Origin: Hesseltinella vesiculosa
Lineage: Eukaryota; Mucoromycota; Mucoromycetes; Mucorales; Cunninghamellaceae
Reading direction: 5' to 3'
Assembly (NCBI GenBank): GCA_002104935.1
Contig: MCGT01000011.1
Location: 1 to 64,000 of the forward strand
Length of the DNA stretch: 64,000 nucleotides
The position numbers and the translations under genes were made by a program. The notes beneath the pieces were generated by a model. The model was not told the DNA's origin. It made no database searches and was given only the letters and a program-made list of their open reading frames with translations. This document shows, one piece after another, positions 10,496-30,203 of the stretch (its first letter is position 1; every line of letters begins with the position of its first letter).

Positions 10496-13400
10496 CAGCA
10501 GGTTATTTCCTTACAAATCGGCGGAGTTGGCTGCCAATCAGGGTGGATGTTTATTTTTAGCTTGTCTGAGTCGTATCCAATTGAAGCAGGGCATTTGCTT
10601 GTCCGCCTAAACAAACAAAGGCGGCACCCGCTTTTTTTTTTTTTACTGTAGGGAAGAGTAAGCGGGGAAAGGTGGGCCAATGGGGGTGAGCTTTTGCATG
10701 AAGGTAGACCAGTTATGGATGGGTATGCACTAAAAAAACGAGGCGGATCGAATCACTGGCAAGCCAGGTAGAAGCGTTTTTTTCGATCGGTTGAGCCTGT
10801 TTAAGCTGGTGAAGTTAGTAAAAAGAAAAAAAATGCGTAGAGTTGGCTGCCAATGAGGGTGGGGTTTGGTATGCAGGTAGACCAGTTATGGATGGGTATG
10901 CACTAAAAAAACGAGACGGATCGAATCACTGGCAAGTCAGGTAGAAGCGTTTTTTTCCATCGGTTGAGCCTCTTTAAGCTGGTGAAGTTAGCAAAAAAAA
11001 AAAGAGGCTCTATCTAAAAAGGGGAAAATGAAAGTCCGCTACCAGTACATAGCAAAAAAAAAAAAAAAGAAGGGGGTTCTTAATAATTACTGTAACTCTT
11101 AATTATTTTACTGTATGCCAGAGTAAAAAAAAAAAAAAAAAAAAGCAAAAACTTCTGATTGGTCCTGTCTTACCGACAGATCCATCCAGGAGAAAGCCAG
11201 GGGTTCGTCACGGGTGAGGTTCGAACTCTGAACATGCAGTTTAAAGCGCCCAATTCTGGCAAATACGCTAGCAATCCTGGTTTTATAGCCATAATTTAGA
11301 CCCGAACATACCCCCGACAATGTTACACAAACATCCAAATATAGCGATTTTACCGGACAGTGTCGGACAGTGTCGGACAATGTCGGGCAGTGTCGGGCAG
11401 TGTCGGGTGCTTCTGTCGGACACGGTCGGCCACCTTTTTTCTATACCATCAGCAAAAAAAGAGCGGAGTAGTCTTATCCAATTGAAGCAAGGCATTTGCT
11501 CCTCCGCCTAAACGAACAAAGGCGGCACCCGCTTTTTTTTTATTTTTATAGGGAAGAGTAAGCGGGGCAGGGTGGGCCAATGGTGGTGAACTTTTGCATG
11601 AAGGTAGACCAGTTATGGATGGGTATGCACTAAAAAAACGAGACGGTTCGAATCATGGGCAAGCCAGGTAGAAGCGTTTTTTTCCATCGGTTGAGCCTCT
11701 TTAAGCTGGTGAAGTTAGTAAAAAAAAATAAAAAGGGTAGAGTTGGCTGGAGAGTGTCAGCCAATGAAGGTGGATTTTGGTATGCAGGTAGACCAGTTAT
11801 GGATGGGTACGCACTAAAAAAACGAGACGGATCGAATCATGGGCAAGTCATGTAGAAGCGTTTTTTTCTATCGGTTGAGCCTCTTTAAGCTGGTGAAGTT
11901 AGCAAAAAAAAAAAAAAGAGGCTCTATCTAAAAAGGGGGAAATGAAAGTCCGCTGCCGGTACATAGCAAAAAAAAAGAAAGAAGGGGGTTCGTCACGGGT
12001 GAGGTTCGAACTCTTAATATGCGTATTGAGGTGTCAGTTTAATACCGACAGGCCAGCCGTCCCCTCTGTACACCAGGATTTCAACTCAATGACACTCAGC
12101 ATTGGCCGCCTCAGCCAATCACAGCAGGTTATTTCCTTACAAATCGGCGGAGTTGGCTGCCAATCAGGGTGGATGTTTATTTTTAGCTTGTCTGAGTCGT
12201 ATCCAATTGAAGCAGGGCATTTGCTTGTCCGCCTAAACAAACAAAGGCGGCACCCGCTTTTTTTTTTTTTTACTGTAGGGAAGAGTAAGCGGGGAAAGGT
12301 GGGCCAATGGGGGTGAGCTTTTGCATGAAGGTAGACCAGTTATGGATGGGTATGCACTAAAAAAACGAGGCGGATCGAATCACTGGCAAGCCAGGTAGAA
12401 GCGTTTTTTTCGATCGGTTGAGCCTGTTTAAGCTGGTGAAGTTAGTAAAAAGAAAAAAAATGCGTAGAGTTGGCTGCCAATGAGGGTGGGGTTTGGTATG
12501 CAGGTAGACCAGTTATGGATGGGTATGCACTAAAAAAACGAGACGGATCGAATCACTGGCAAGTCAGGTAGAAGCGTTTTTTTCCATCGGTTGAGCCTCT
12601 TTAAGCTGGTGAAGTTAGCAAAAAAAAAAAGAGGCTCTATCTAAAAAGGGGAAAATGAAAGTCCGCTACCAGTACATAGCAAAAAAAAAAAAAAAAGAAG
12701 GGGGTTCTTAATAATTACTGTAACTCTTAATTATTTTACTGTATGCCAGAGTAAAAAAAAAAAAAAAAAAAAAAGCAAAAACTTCTGATTGGTCCTGTCT
12801 TACCGACAGATCCATCCAGGAGAAAGCCAGGGGTTCGTCACGGGTGAGGTTCGAACTCTGAACATGCAGTTTAAAGCGCCCAATTCTGGCAAATACGCTA
12901 GCAATCCTGGTTTTATAGCCATAATTTAGACCCGAACATACCCCCGACAATGTTACACAAACATCCAAATATAGCGATTTTACCGGACAGTGTCGGACAG
13001 TGTCGGACAATGTCGGGCAGTGTCGGGCAGTGTCGGGTGCTTCTGTCGGACACGGTCGGCCACCTTTTTTCTATACCATCAGCAAAAAAAGAGCGGAGTA
13101 GTCTTATCCAATTGAAGCAAGGCATTTGCTCCTCCGCCTAAACGAACAAAGGCGGCACCCGCTTTTTTTTTATTTTTATAGGGAAGAGTAAGCGGGGCAG
13201 GGTGGGCCAATGGTGGTGAACTTTTGCATGAAGGTAGACCAGTTATGGATGGGTATGCACTAAAAAAACGAGACGGTTCGAATCATGGGCAAGCCAGGTA
13301 GAAGCGTTTTTTTCCATCGGTTGAGCCTCTTTAAGCTGGTGAAGTTAGTAAAAAAAAATAAAAAGGGTAGAGTTGGCTGGAGAGTGTCAGCCAATGAAGG

Positions 13401-16400
13401 TGGATTTTGGTATGCAGGTAGACCAGTTATGGATGGGTACGCACTAAAAAAACGAGACGGATCGAATCATGGGCAAGTCATGTAGAAGCGTTTTTTTCTA
13501 TCGGTTGAGCCTCTTTAAGCTGGTGAAGTTAGCAAAAAAAAAAAAAGAGGCTCTATCTAAAAAGGGGGAAATGAAAGTCCGCTGCCGGTACATAGCAAAA
13601 AAAAAGAAAGAAGGGGGTTCGTCACGGGTGAGGTTCGAACTCTTAATATGCGTATTGAGGTGTCAGTTTAATACCGACAGGCCAGCCGTCCCCTCTGTAC
13701 ACCAGGATTTCAACTCAATGACACTCAGCATTGGCCGCCTCAGCCAATCACAGCAGGTTATTTCCTTACAAATCGGCGGAGTTGGCTGCCAATCAGGGTG
13801 GATGTTTATTTTTAGCTTGTCTGAGTCGTATCCAATTGAAGCAGGGCATTTGCTTGTCCGCCTAAACAAACAAAGGCGGCACCCGCTTTTTTTTTTTTTT
13901 ACTGTAGGGAAGAGTAAGCGGGGAAAGGTGGGCCAATGGGGGTGAGCTTTTGCATGAAGGTAGACCAGTTATGGATGGGTATGCACTAAAAAAACGAGGC
14001 GGATCGAATCACTGGCAAGCCAGGTAGAAGCGTTTTTTTCGATCGGTTGAGCCTGTTTAAGCTGGTGAAGTTAGTAAAAAGAAAAAAAATGCGTAGAGTT
14101 GGCTGCCAATGAGGGTGGGGTTTGGTATGCAGGTAGACCAGTTATGGATGGGTATGCACTAAAAAAACGAGACGGATCGAATCACTGGCAAGTCAGGTAG
14201 AAGCGTTTTTTTCCATCGGTTGAGCCTCTTTAAGCTGGTGAAGTTAGCAAAAAAAAAAAGAGGCTCTATCTAAAAAGGGGAAAATGAAAGTCCGCTACCA
14301 GTACATAGCAAAAAAAAAAAAAAAAGAAGGGGGTTCTTAATAATTACTGTAACTCTTAATTATTTTACTGTATGCCAGAGTAAAAAAAAAAAAAAAAAAA
14401 AAAAGCAAAAACTTCTGATTGGTCCTGTCTTACCGACAGATCCATCCAGGAGAAAGCCAGGGGTTCGTCACGGGTGAGGTTCGAACTCTGAACATGCAGT
14501 TTAAAGCGCCCAATTCTGGCAAATACGCTAGCAATCCTGGTTTTATAGCCATAATTTAGACCCGAACATACCCCCGACAATGTTACACAAACATCCAAAT
14601 ATAGCGATTTTACCGGACAGTGTCGGACAGTGTCGGACAATGTCGGGCAGTGTCGGGCAGTGTCGGGTGCTTCTGTCGGACACGGTCGGCCACCTTTTTT
14701 CTATACCATCAGCAAAAAAAGAGCGGAGTAGTCTTATCCAATTGAAGCAAGGCATTTGCTCCTCCGCCTAAACGAACAAAGGCGGCACCCGCTTTTTTTT
14801 TATTTTTATAGGGAAGAGTAAGCGGGGCAGGGTGGGCCAATGGTGGTGAACTTTTGCATGAAGGTAGACCAGTTATGGATGGGTATGCACTAAAAAAACG
14901 AGACGGTTCGAATCATGGGCAAGCCAGGTAGAAGCGTTTTTTTCCATCGGTTGAGCCTCTTTAAGCTGGTGAAGTTAGTAAAAAAAAATAAAAAGGGTAG
15001 AGTTGGCTGGAGAGTGTCAGCCAATGAAGGTGGATTTTGGTATGCAGGTAGACCAGTTATGGATGGGTACGCACTAAAAAAACGAGACGGATCGAATCAT
15101 GGGCAAGTCATGTAGAAGCGTTTTTTTCTATCGGTTGAGCCTCTTTAAGCTGGTGAAGTTAGCAAAAAAAAAAAAAGAGGCTCTATCTAAAAAGGGGGAA
15201 ATGAAAGTCCGCTGCCGGTACATAGCAAAAAAAAAGAAAGAAGGGGGTTCGTCACGGGTGAGGTTCGAACTCTTAATATGCGTATTGAGGTGTCAGTTTA
15301 ATACCGACAGGCCAGCCGTCCCCTCTGTACACCAGGATTTCAACTCAATGACACTCAGCATTGGCCGCCTCAGCCAATCACAGCAGGTTATTTCCTTACA
15401 AATCGGCGGAGTTGGCTGCCAATCAGGGTGGATGTTTATTTTTAGCTTGTCTGAGTCGTATCCAATTGAAGCAGGGCATTTGCTTGTCCGCCTAAACAAA
15501 CAAAGGCGGCACCCGCTTTTTTTTTTTTTACTGTAGGGAAGAGTAAGCGGGGAAAGGTGGGCCAATGGGGGTGAGCTTTTGCATGAAGGTAGACCAGTTA
15601 TGGATGGGTATGCACTAAAAAAACGAGGCGGATCGAATCACTGGCAAGCCAGGTAGAAGCGTTTTTTTCGATCGGTTGAGCCTGTTTAAGCTGGTGAAGT
15701 TAGTAAAAAGAAAAAAAATGCGTAGAGTTGGCTGCCAATGAGGGTGGGGTTTGGTATGCAGGTAGACCAGTTATGGATGGGTATGCACTAAAAAAACGAG
15801 ACGGATCGAATCACTGGCAAGTCAGGTAGAAGCGTTTTTTTTCCATCGGTTGAGCCTCTTTAAGCTGGTGAAGTTAGCAAAAAAAAAAAGAGGCTCTATC
15901 TAAAAAGGGGAAAATGAAAGTCCGCTACCAGTACATAGCAAAAAAAAAAAAAAAAGAAGGGGGTTCTTAATAATTACTGTAACTCTTAATTATTTTACTG
16001 TATGCCAGAGTAAAAAAAAAAAAAAAAAAAAAGCAAAAACTTCTGATTGGTCCTGTCTTACCGACAGATCCATCCAGGAGAAAGCCAGGGGTTCGTCACG
16101 GGTGAGGTTCGAACTCTGAACATGCAGTTTAAAGCGCCCAATTCTGGCAAATACGCTAGCAATCCTGGTTTTATAGCCATAATTTAGACCCGAACATACC
16201 CCCGACAATGTTACACAAACATCCAAATATAGCGATTTTACCGGACAGTGTCGGACAGTGTCGGACAATGTCGGGCAGTGTCGGGCAGTGTCGGGTGCTT
16301 CTGTCGGACACGGTCGGCCACCTTTTTTCTATACCATCAGCAAAAAAAGAGCGGAGTAGTCTTATCCAATTGAAGCAAGGCATTTGCTCCTCCGCCTAAA

Positions 16401-17603
16401 CGAACAAAGGCGGCACCCGCTTTTTTTTTATTTTTATAGGGAAGAGTAAGCGGGGCAGGGTGGGCCAATGGTGGTGAACTTTTGCATGAAGGTAGACCAG
16501 TTATGGATGGGTATGCACTAAAAAAACGAGACGGTTCGAATCATGGGCAAGCCAGGTAGAAGCGTTTTTTTCCATCGGTTGAGCCTCTTTAAGCTGGTGA
16601 AGTTAGTAAAAAAAAATAAAAAGGGTAGAGTTGGCTGGAGAGTGTCAGCCAATGAAGGTGGATTTTGGTATGCAGGTAGACCAGTTATGGATGGGTACGC
16701 ACTAAAAAAACGAGACGGATCGAATCATGGGCAAGTCATGTAGAAGCGTTTTTTTCTATCGGTTGAGCCTCTTTAAGCTGGTGAAGTTAGCAAAAAAAAA
16801 AAAAGAGGCTCTATCTAAAAAGGGGGAAATGAAAGTCCGCTGCCGGTACATAGCAAAAAAAAAGAAAGAAGGGGGTTCGTCACGGGTGAGGTTCGAACTC
16901 TTAATATGCGTATTGAGGTGTCAGTTTAATACCGACAGGCCAGCCGTCCCCTCTGTACACCAGGATTTCAACTCAATGACACTCAGCATTGGCCGCCTCA
17001 GCCAATCACAGCAGGTTATTTCCTTACAAATCGGCGGAGTTGGCTGCCAATCAGGGTGGATGTTTATTTTTAGCTTGTCTGAGTCGTATCCAATTGAAGC
17101 AGGGCATTTGCTTGTCCGCCTAAACAAACAAAGGCGGCACCCGCTTTTTTTTTTTTTTACTGTAGGGAAGAGTAAGCGGGGAAAGGTGGGCCAATGGGGG
17201 TGAGCTTTTGCATGAAGGTAGACCAGTTATGGATGGGTATGCACTAAAAAAACGAGGCGGATCGAATCACTGGCAAGCCAGGTAGAAGCGTTTTTTTCGA
17301 TCGGTTGAGCCTGTTTAAGCTGGTGAAGTTAGTAAAAAGAAAAAAAATGCGTAGAGTTGGCTGCCAATGAGGGTGGGGTTTGGTATGCAGGTAGACCAGT
17401 TATGGATGGGTATGCACTAAAAAAACGAGACGGATCGAATCACTGGCAAGTCAGGTAGAAGCGTTTTTTTCCATCGGTTGAGCCTCTTTAAGCTGGTGAA
17501 GTTAGCAAAAAAAAAAAGAGGCTCTATCTAAAAAGGGGAAAATGAAAGTCCGCTACCAGTACATAGCAAAAAAAAAAAAAAAAGAAGGGGGTTCTTAATA
17601 ATT

Positions 17604-19455
17604 TCCCACCCTCCCACCCCTTCACCCACCCACCCACTATTCGTGATGGATTTTTTGTTGTTATTTCAGAGGTTTTGGTGGAAGTTGTGGTGTGAATTTT
17701 TTTACTTTTTATTTTTAGCATACAGTACTAGTATCCATTTCTTTCTTTTTGATGCATCTGTTTGATACCCTATTAATCCATAAAACCAAAAAATATTGAA
17801 TACTTCTCACCAACCTCTATAACCATTCATGTAAAATGCTCTTGCACCATGTTGTCATTTTCCTTTTTTTTTAGCAGCGATCAATCTAATACCGGTACAT
17901 CACCACTGATGCTGCTGCTCTTACTCGTCGCTCTTTTCAATTCTACTATACCTTTGCATACAGTACAGTACATGATCCCTTTATCTTATACTGTAAAAGT
18001 CGCTGATCGTTGGATGAAAAAACAAGAAGCTGTTAAGTCCCTTTTAAAAAAAAGAAAGACGACAGACATGAAACAAATAAAAAAGCGCTGATGCTGAATG
18101 TGGCAATCCTCTTCGTTTTGTAAAAAAAAAAAAAGCAAACACTGAACAGCACTTTTGGGTGATTAGATTGATGTGACATTTAGTAGAAGTGTATAAAACA
18201 GTGAATGATGATGATCCTGAAAAAAATCATGTCGATTGATGAAGATCTCTGAGTCAACTTTTAATCACTTTCGTTTCATCTCTTCCGATTCACCAGGTAA
18301 AAAAATGAAGAAATCGGCCATTTTCGTCAGGGTGTCTGGACTTTTTTTTTCTTCCAATCTCTTGACAGCATTCTCCTCCTCCTTGTGCATTTCAGAGTCA
18401 CTGCTCGTTCATCGTTGAAACTACCTGTTGCATTAAGCTGCTTACAGTAAATTGCATGTTGAGTAGCGTTTATTGTTCATTCAGTGCAGTGATAAACGCT
18501 TTTTATCTCTTTTTTTTCCGGTACTTGTCTCTCAACATCTCAACATCTACAATATTTGCTTTAAAGAAACTTAAAATAGCACAGTTCCATGCGGTCCAAT
18601 ACCTTTGCAAAAAGCACCCATGCATGCATTGGTATTGAAGCTGGGTACTACAGAATCGTCACAATCAACAGGGGGAGAGAAAAAAAAAGCCGAGTGAGAG
18701 CACCACAAAGATCGCCATGACTTCTTGCGCTTGCTTTTTTTGTGATTTTGAACATACAGTAATCCAATCCTTGGTTACAACTTTCAACACTTAAAAAGTG
18801 TCATTCTAATAATATTCATAATGAAAGGGCCAAGAATAAACGTTTCCAGAATCAAAGAAAACGTTCCCCCTCTTTTTTTTAAAAAAAATCTAAGACCGTC
18901 CGATGCACAGCGCACAACAGGCACGCCATAACCCAAAAAGCGTGCTGGCACCACTGATGGACGATTGTCATCTTCCTATCTGACTGATGAATGAAATAAG
19001 AAGGGGGCGCTTACGAGAGATTGTAGTCACTAAACAAAACGGCGGCTCAAAGTAAAGTAGGCCAACTTTGAAAGTATCATAAAAAGAGATGCTGTGGAAG
19101 GAAGAAATGAAAGCATAAAAACCTTTTCCTTCATTTATTTTTGTCTTCAAAAATGCCTGCTTTGGCTGAGTAAAAAAAATATGGGACCTTGTCAGAGGTC
19201 AACATGAAAAAGACCGTGACATCATATTGATGTGTTTCACAGGTCCATTGCAAGTTTGAAATGGGATCCAAATACGGAATGGCCAATCTTTTGGAATCAG
19301 GGCCCACCAATGGCAAGCGTGGAAAAAGCCAGCCAGCTTTATTTTTCCCATATTTTTTTTGTGTACATGTCTCCTTTTTTACTGCTCTTTTATTTATTTT
19401 ATTTTCGATTGTTTTCGATTGTCTTCTGCAACATTCACACAACAAGAGCTTAACG
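17604..19455. other. Intergenic, no supported gene
   Basis: The satellite ends at 17603 in a C-rich stretch. The rest is AT-rich with many short homopolymers. No exon chain, tRNA or conserved protein fragment was recognised. The only identifiable item is a degraded copy of dispersed block S at about 18160-18345. Confidence 0.6.
18160..18345 (+). repeat. Diverged copy of dispersed block S
   Basis: Shares with 33130-33280 and 38400-38550 the ordered words GATGATG...GAAAAAATCA, ATCA.TTTCGTTTC, TCTTCCGATTC and AAATCGGCCATTTTC. It is clearly more diverged than those two copies and lies far from the segmental duplication, so block S also exists as a dispersed repeat. Confidence 0.6.
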
Positions 19456-20882
19456 ATGGTAGACACAATCAAAGGTAATGATACAGAGCTGGTGGTATAG
19501 CTTTAATAGCCATTGCTCATTTTCCCCCTCTCATTTTTGAAAAAGATACAAACGGAGGGCCTACAGGACAGCAGCAAGACAGCAAAACGGACCATCATCA
19601 GACAGCTGATGTAACACAGCCAATGTCTGAGCAGACCATTGAAACAACCATAGACAGCAATACAGCAGCAGAACAGCACCAAGCCGATGACGAACCCAAT
19701 GGCCAAGAACTCGAGGATGAACATGGTGAAGAGCAACATCAAGGAGAACCAGAAGACCAGCAAGAGGAGCCTGACAATGACAGCCAGAGCAAGTCTACAA
19801 GGTCATCTCAAGATGAACAGCAGCAGAAACAACAACCCCCACCTATGCACCCACTCGTAGCACATCTCCGTGCGCAACTGTATCACCAGCATCGATACCT
19901 AGATAGCTTGGAGGTTGAACGATCACAGTACCGAGTGGATATTCAGAGCTTGCAGGAAAAGCTTCAGCAAGTCAAGGTCAAGTCCCAGCAGCGCGAAGAG
20001 TCTCAGTTACAATTGAAAAAGAGCTACAATGATCACATCAAGTCCATACGAGCAACCTCTGACGATCTCGACTCGATCTTGCAGAAGCTGCGTCAGCTCA
20101 AGGCGATGATTCGCGAGCTTGCAGAAGAGCTGATGGAGCAAGCCGACCCGGTGACAGCCACGGCTGCCATTCGCACGTTTTGGTTGAACCTTCATGATTG
20201 TATTGATGCTATGGGCAATCCCCTGCCTCTCCATCGACTGCGCATGCTGACGGAAAAGTTCATCATGGATGTCCTCATTCTCAACATGAACATCAACGAC
20301 TTCCCGGGCCTGCCTATCTCTTCAGCCTTTTTGGACCTGACGCTGTGGTTTGACAAATACCAACCGTCATTCACTACCCGGCTGCGCCAAGAAATTACAT
20401 CGACCGTCGTCAAGACCAACGTCCCCGAAAGCGACACTTATACCGCACTCCAAAAAGCCTGGCACAAGAACTGGCGAAGTCTGTACGGCGGCTTGATCCG
20501 TGCGTTCCCCTTTGTGTACCAGTTTGACAAGCATGAGCCTGACAGCCGCAAGCACTATAGTAGCAAGGTCAGGCGTCTCGTCGAACGCTCTATCAACCTA
20601 GGTCTGGCGATGAAAGGGCAGGAAGTCGAAGTGACGGCGGCGGAAATGCGCGAGCGTGCCCAATATTTTGATCCTGGGCTGATGGTAGATGAAGATGGTC
20701 AAGCCTCGGGCATAGTCGATTTCTGCATCTGCCCTCCTTTTGTGGTTTACGACAGCAACAGGATGTATCCTCTTGAAAAAGGTCGTGTCCTATGCTCACC
20801 TGGGCCTCGTACTTCTGGGCAGGAGGATGCCAGCAATAGAGCACCCCCTACGCCTTCCCCGACCACCCCTATCAAAACTTGA
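19456..20882 (+). CDS. Uncharacterised protein with acidic Q-rich N-terminus and coiled coil
   Basis: Two exons: a 19-nt first exon (19456-19474) and 19546-20882, with intron GTAATG...AAAAAG, giving 451 residues. The ATG at 19456 is preferred because the spliced frame runs without a break into the long exon. Residues of about 1-95 are low-complexity and rich in E, D, Q and T. Residues of about 100-200 form a likely coiled coil (HPLVAHLRAQLYHQHRYLDS onward, with heptad-like L/I/Q/K). The remainder looks globular and ends in a Cys- and Pro-containing stretch (CICPPFVVYDSNRMYP). There is no signal peptide or membrane segment. No known family was recognised; a conserved fungal protein of unknown function is the safest description. 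It is convergent with the J-protein gene downstream, 72 bases apart. Confidence 0.8.
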
Positions 20883-20954
20883 ATAAACCGATGTCTTGCT
20901 TTTTTTTTTTTTTGAGATGAATGCTGCTTTTATTGTATAAATACGGAGACAAGC

Positions 20955-22047
20955 TTATTTCTTGACAGCCCGTCGACGACCACCGACCTTTGTACCAGTG
21001 ACTTGGGTGGGGGGTTGCTTGACTTTGGGTTTCTTGGTCTTGAGCAAGCTTTTGAAGCTTGACTCATGGTCAGACGAATCGTCATCAGTCAGGGTATCGT
21101 CTTCCGGAGAGGCGTCTTGGGGCTTGCCTAGCAACTTTTGAATAATACTTTGAGGCAGCCGGATGATGAAGAGGTCTTTCCAGGTGGGCTGATAAACCCA
21201 TTCCGAGTTCAGATGGATTGGCTCGTCGTCCTTGCTTTCAGGGTGCACAATGATGTAGTGGTCGGATTTGACTTCGCATCGCATGGCACGTCCGCCGATT
21301 TCCAAGTAGCTCGTACCAAGGGTAGGAGCACCTTGCGATTTGGGAACATTGAGAGTAAGGTTGTGACGAGCATCCTGAACAAAATGGAGGATGCGCTTTT
21401 TCTCTTGCGAGGCATTGATCTTTTGTGCGAGGGCTTGCATGCCAGTGCCGACCAGAATAAGAATCACGACAGCAGTGCCGACACCAGGGCGGAAACGGGA
21501 GTAGTAGTAACCAGTGCCACGCCAGCGAGGGACGCCGTTCTTGTAGAAAAAGTTGTATCTTTCGCGCTTGCTCTTGTTACGGAGGATCGCCGCCACTTTG
21601 CCCAACCGAGCAAATCGTTCCTGAGCTTTGGGGTCATGTTTGTTCTTATCCGGACTAGAATAAAAAAAAAGGTTCATATTTGGGATGCAGGAGAGTCCTT
21701 TCACTTACTGCATCTTCAAAGACTTTTTGCGGTAGGCGCGACCGACATCCGCTTGACTGGCAGAAGGCTAGAAGAAGAAGAATAGTAAATGATCAAGCAT
21801 CATCTCGGAAGTATCTACCTTTAGATCAAGCCAGCTATAAAAATTGGTGCCTTTGCCTTCGATGCTTTCCAATTCATCTACAAGATCAAAGATTTCGAAA
21901 TCGTCTAAAAACACGATGTTAGCAAAAAAAAAAAAAAAGAAAAGTCTTCATCTTACGTTTGTCCCAAGCATGGACCTGGGGCAAGATGACGGATAAAATA
22001 AACCAGCAGAGAGCAAACAGGTAAAGGAAACCTTTGCCTTTGAGCAT
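20955..22047 (-). CDS. ER membrane J-domain protein (Erj5-like)
   Basis: Four exons (22047-21957, 21904-21819, 21767-21709, 21654-20955) give 311 residues. Residues 1-26 are a signal peptide or signal anchor (MLKGKGFLYLFALCWFILSV...VHAWD). A DxEIFDLVDELE segment leads into a J domain (PSASQADVGRAYRKKSLKM, then HPDKN, then ERFARLGKVAAILRN), followed by KNGVPRWRGTGYYYSRFRPG, typical of fungal ER J-proteins. A second hydrophobic segment (VGTAVVILILVGTGMQALA) is a likely transmembrane helix. The tail is acidic and then Lys/Arg-rich, with no HDEL. J proteins of this type stimulate Kar2/BiP ATPase activity in ER folding; that is family knowledge. The His codon of the HPD motif is split by intron 3, so HPD exists only after splicing. 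Confidence 0.9.
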
Positions 22048-22215
22048 CTTGGATGAGACGATGGGGAAGAAAGGAAAAAAAAAAAAAAAAAAAGCGCCTT
22101 CAATAAAAAAAGGAGGGTCTGTCCTCGGTTGTCCAATCAATGCTACACAGCTGCAACGTTTGTGTGACACGGTCATTCTGAATTTATTTTATCCTTGAAC
22201 CATTGACCAAGGCTC

Positions 22216-29070
<6,855 letters not shown>

Positions 29071-30203
29071 CGCAGATGCTTTTGTGAAATAAAAAAAGTA
29101 GAAAGAGCAAATGCCGCCCCTCCCCTTTTTTTCAAACGGCAAACGACCGAGGTCGGAATGTGAAATCCGCCTGGCTGGGCCTTTTTTTTTTTCGGCTGTG
29201 AAAGCAGGGTTGCCAAAATGCAGAAGCTAACGAGTTGGCTGACCGTCCTTAATCGATCGACATGATTTTTTACAGAGACCGTGGCTTTAATAAGAACTTT
29301 CTCTCACACGTAAAATTCCCATTTATCCAATAATTCACTAGTGCAGTGTGTCCTTTTCTTTTTTTAAAAGAAAGAAAAGGGAAAAAGTAAGCCCTAGCTG
29401 ACTAGGATAAGAGTTGGGTGTTGTCGCCAGAAACCTGGCGTCAACCAAATCCTACCAAATTTCACAAACAAGTAAAAAACGATGAAAAGCAGCGTTAGAT
29501 ATAGTATAGGTCTTGCAGATAATACAGTGCTCAACCAAGGCGCCCAGACATTTTACCAGTGCCCACCCAACTTTGTTGGCGGTCATCGTTCTGAATTAAC
29601 TTCATTCAGAGCCATATAATTTTAACCATCAATCGTATGCGTTATGTACTCATGTGACAGCTCAATCCCCCGATATCCTTTCACGCCTTGTACAATTGGC
29701 AGCAACTTTGCATAATCGGCGGAGATCAACTTTTTGGCTGTAGATCGAAGATGCATCCACCCTCAACTTGACAAGTTGGCTAGATGACTTTCACCAATCG
29801 ACATGTGTTTCTCTGGATCATCATAATGAGCGAGCTTCTACTCCTTTTCAAAACATCACTTTGATTAGCTACCTCAAAAGGACTGTTCGACCCACATCAT
29901 CGTCTTTTTTTTTTTTCCAAGTGGACCTCTTTTCCCATTGATCACGCTTAGCATGACAATTTCAACTTCCGCGTACGGATCCCAAGTTTTGCACACGACT
30001 GGCCTAGCACAACAGCTAAAATCTACTGTTTCAATTCACCTCGTGTTACGAATGCCCTGCAATAAATCCTGATAGTGAGCACGAAAGAAAACCATGAGAG
30101 AGCGACGCAGGAGTTTCGTGCGAAACTGTGGATTATGTGCCAATGGAAGAGGCGGCAAAGACCAAAGGAGCCGGTGCAATGTGCCATGACGGAGATCGGA
30201 CAC
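29071..30203. other. Intergenic region upstream of the BEACH gene; includes block P
   Basis: No supported exon. A perfect 10-bp inverted repeat (CCTTTTCTTT at 29352-29361, AAAGAAAAGG at 29371-29380) could form a small hairpin. From about 30030 to 30175 the sequence (block P: ATTCACCTC, CCTGATAG, GAGAGAGCGACGC, CCAATGG.AGAGGC, AAGACCAA) is homologous to 37790-37945, which marks the left end of the segmental duplication. Confidence 0.6.

Larger units (their letters stand above)
7831..17603 (-). repeat. Right satellite arm: six A+B dimers of about 1.63 kb
   Basis: Dimer starts, taken at CTTAATAATT, are 7831, 9454, 11079, 12707, 14336 and 15966. The lengths are 1623, 1625, 1628, 1629, 1630 and 1628 bp. 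A seventh start at 17594 is cut after ten bases by unrelated sequence at 17604. Each dimer has a B half (CTGATTGGTCCTG, the conserved GTTCGTCACGGGTGAGG core, then GTCGGACA ten-base repeats), a module pair, an A half (the same core, then CAGCCAATCA) and a second module pair. Differences between dimers are almost only homopolymer length. This is a higher-order repeat: a dimer of diverged monomers amplified as one block, unlike the A-only left arm. No credible protein is encoded. Confidence 0.95.

Noticed and set aside
1..17203. Many open frames of 60-158 codons in the satellite, on both strands, with repeated peptides
   Set aside because: They recur with each repeat, exist on both strands of the same DNA, run through poly(A/T) and change length when homopolymers vary. 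No splice signals or family resemblance were seen.
17849..18091. 80-codon frame with a hydrophobic stretch after the satellite
   Set aside because: It starts in a T run, lacks any recognisable motif and has no supporting splice or neighbour context.
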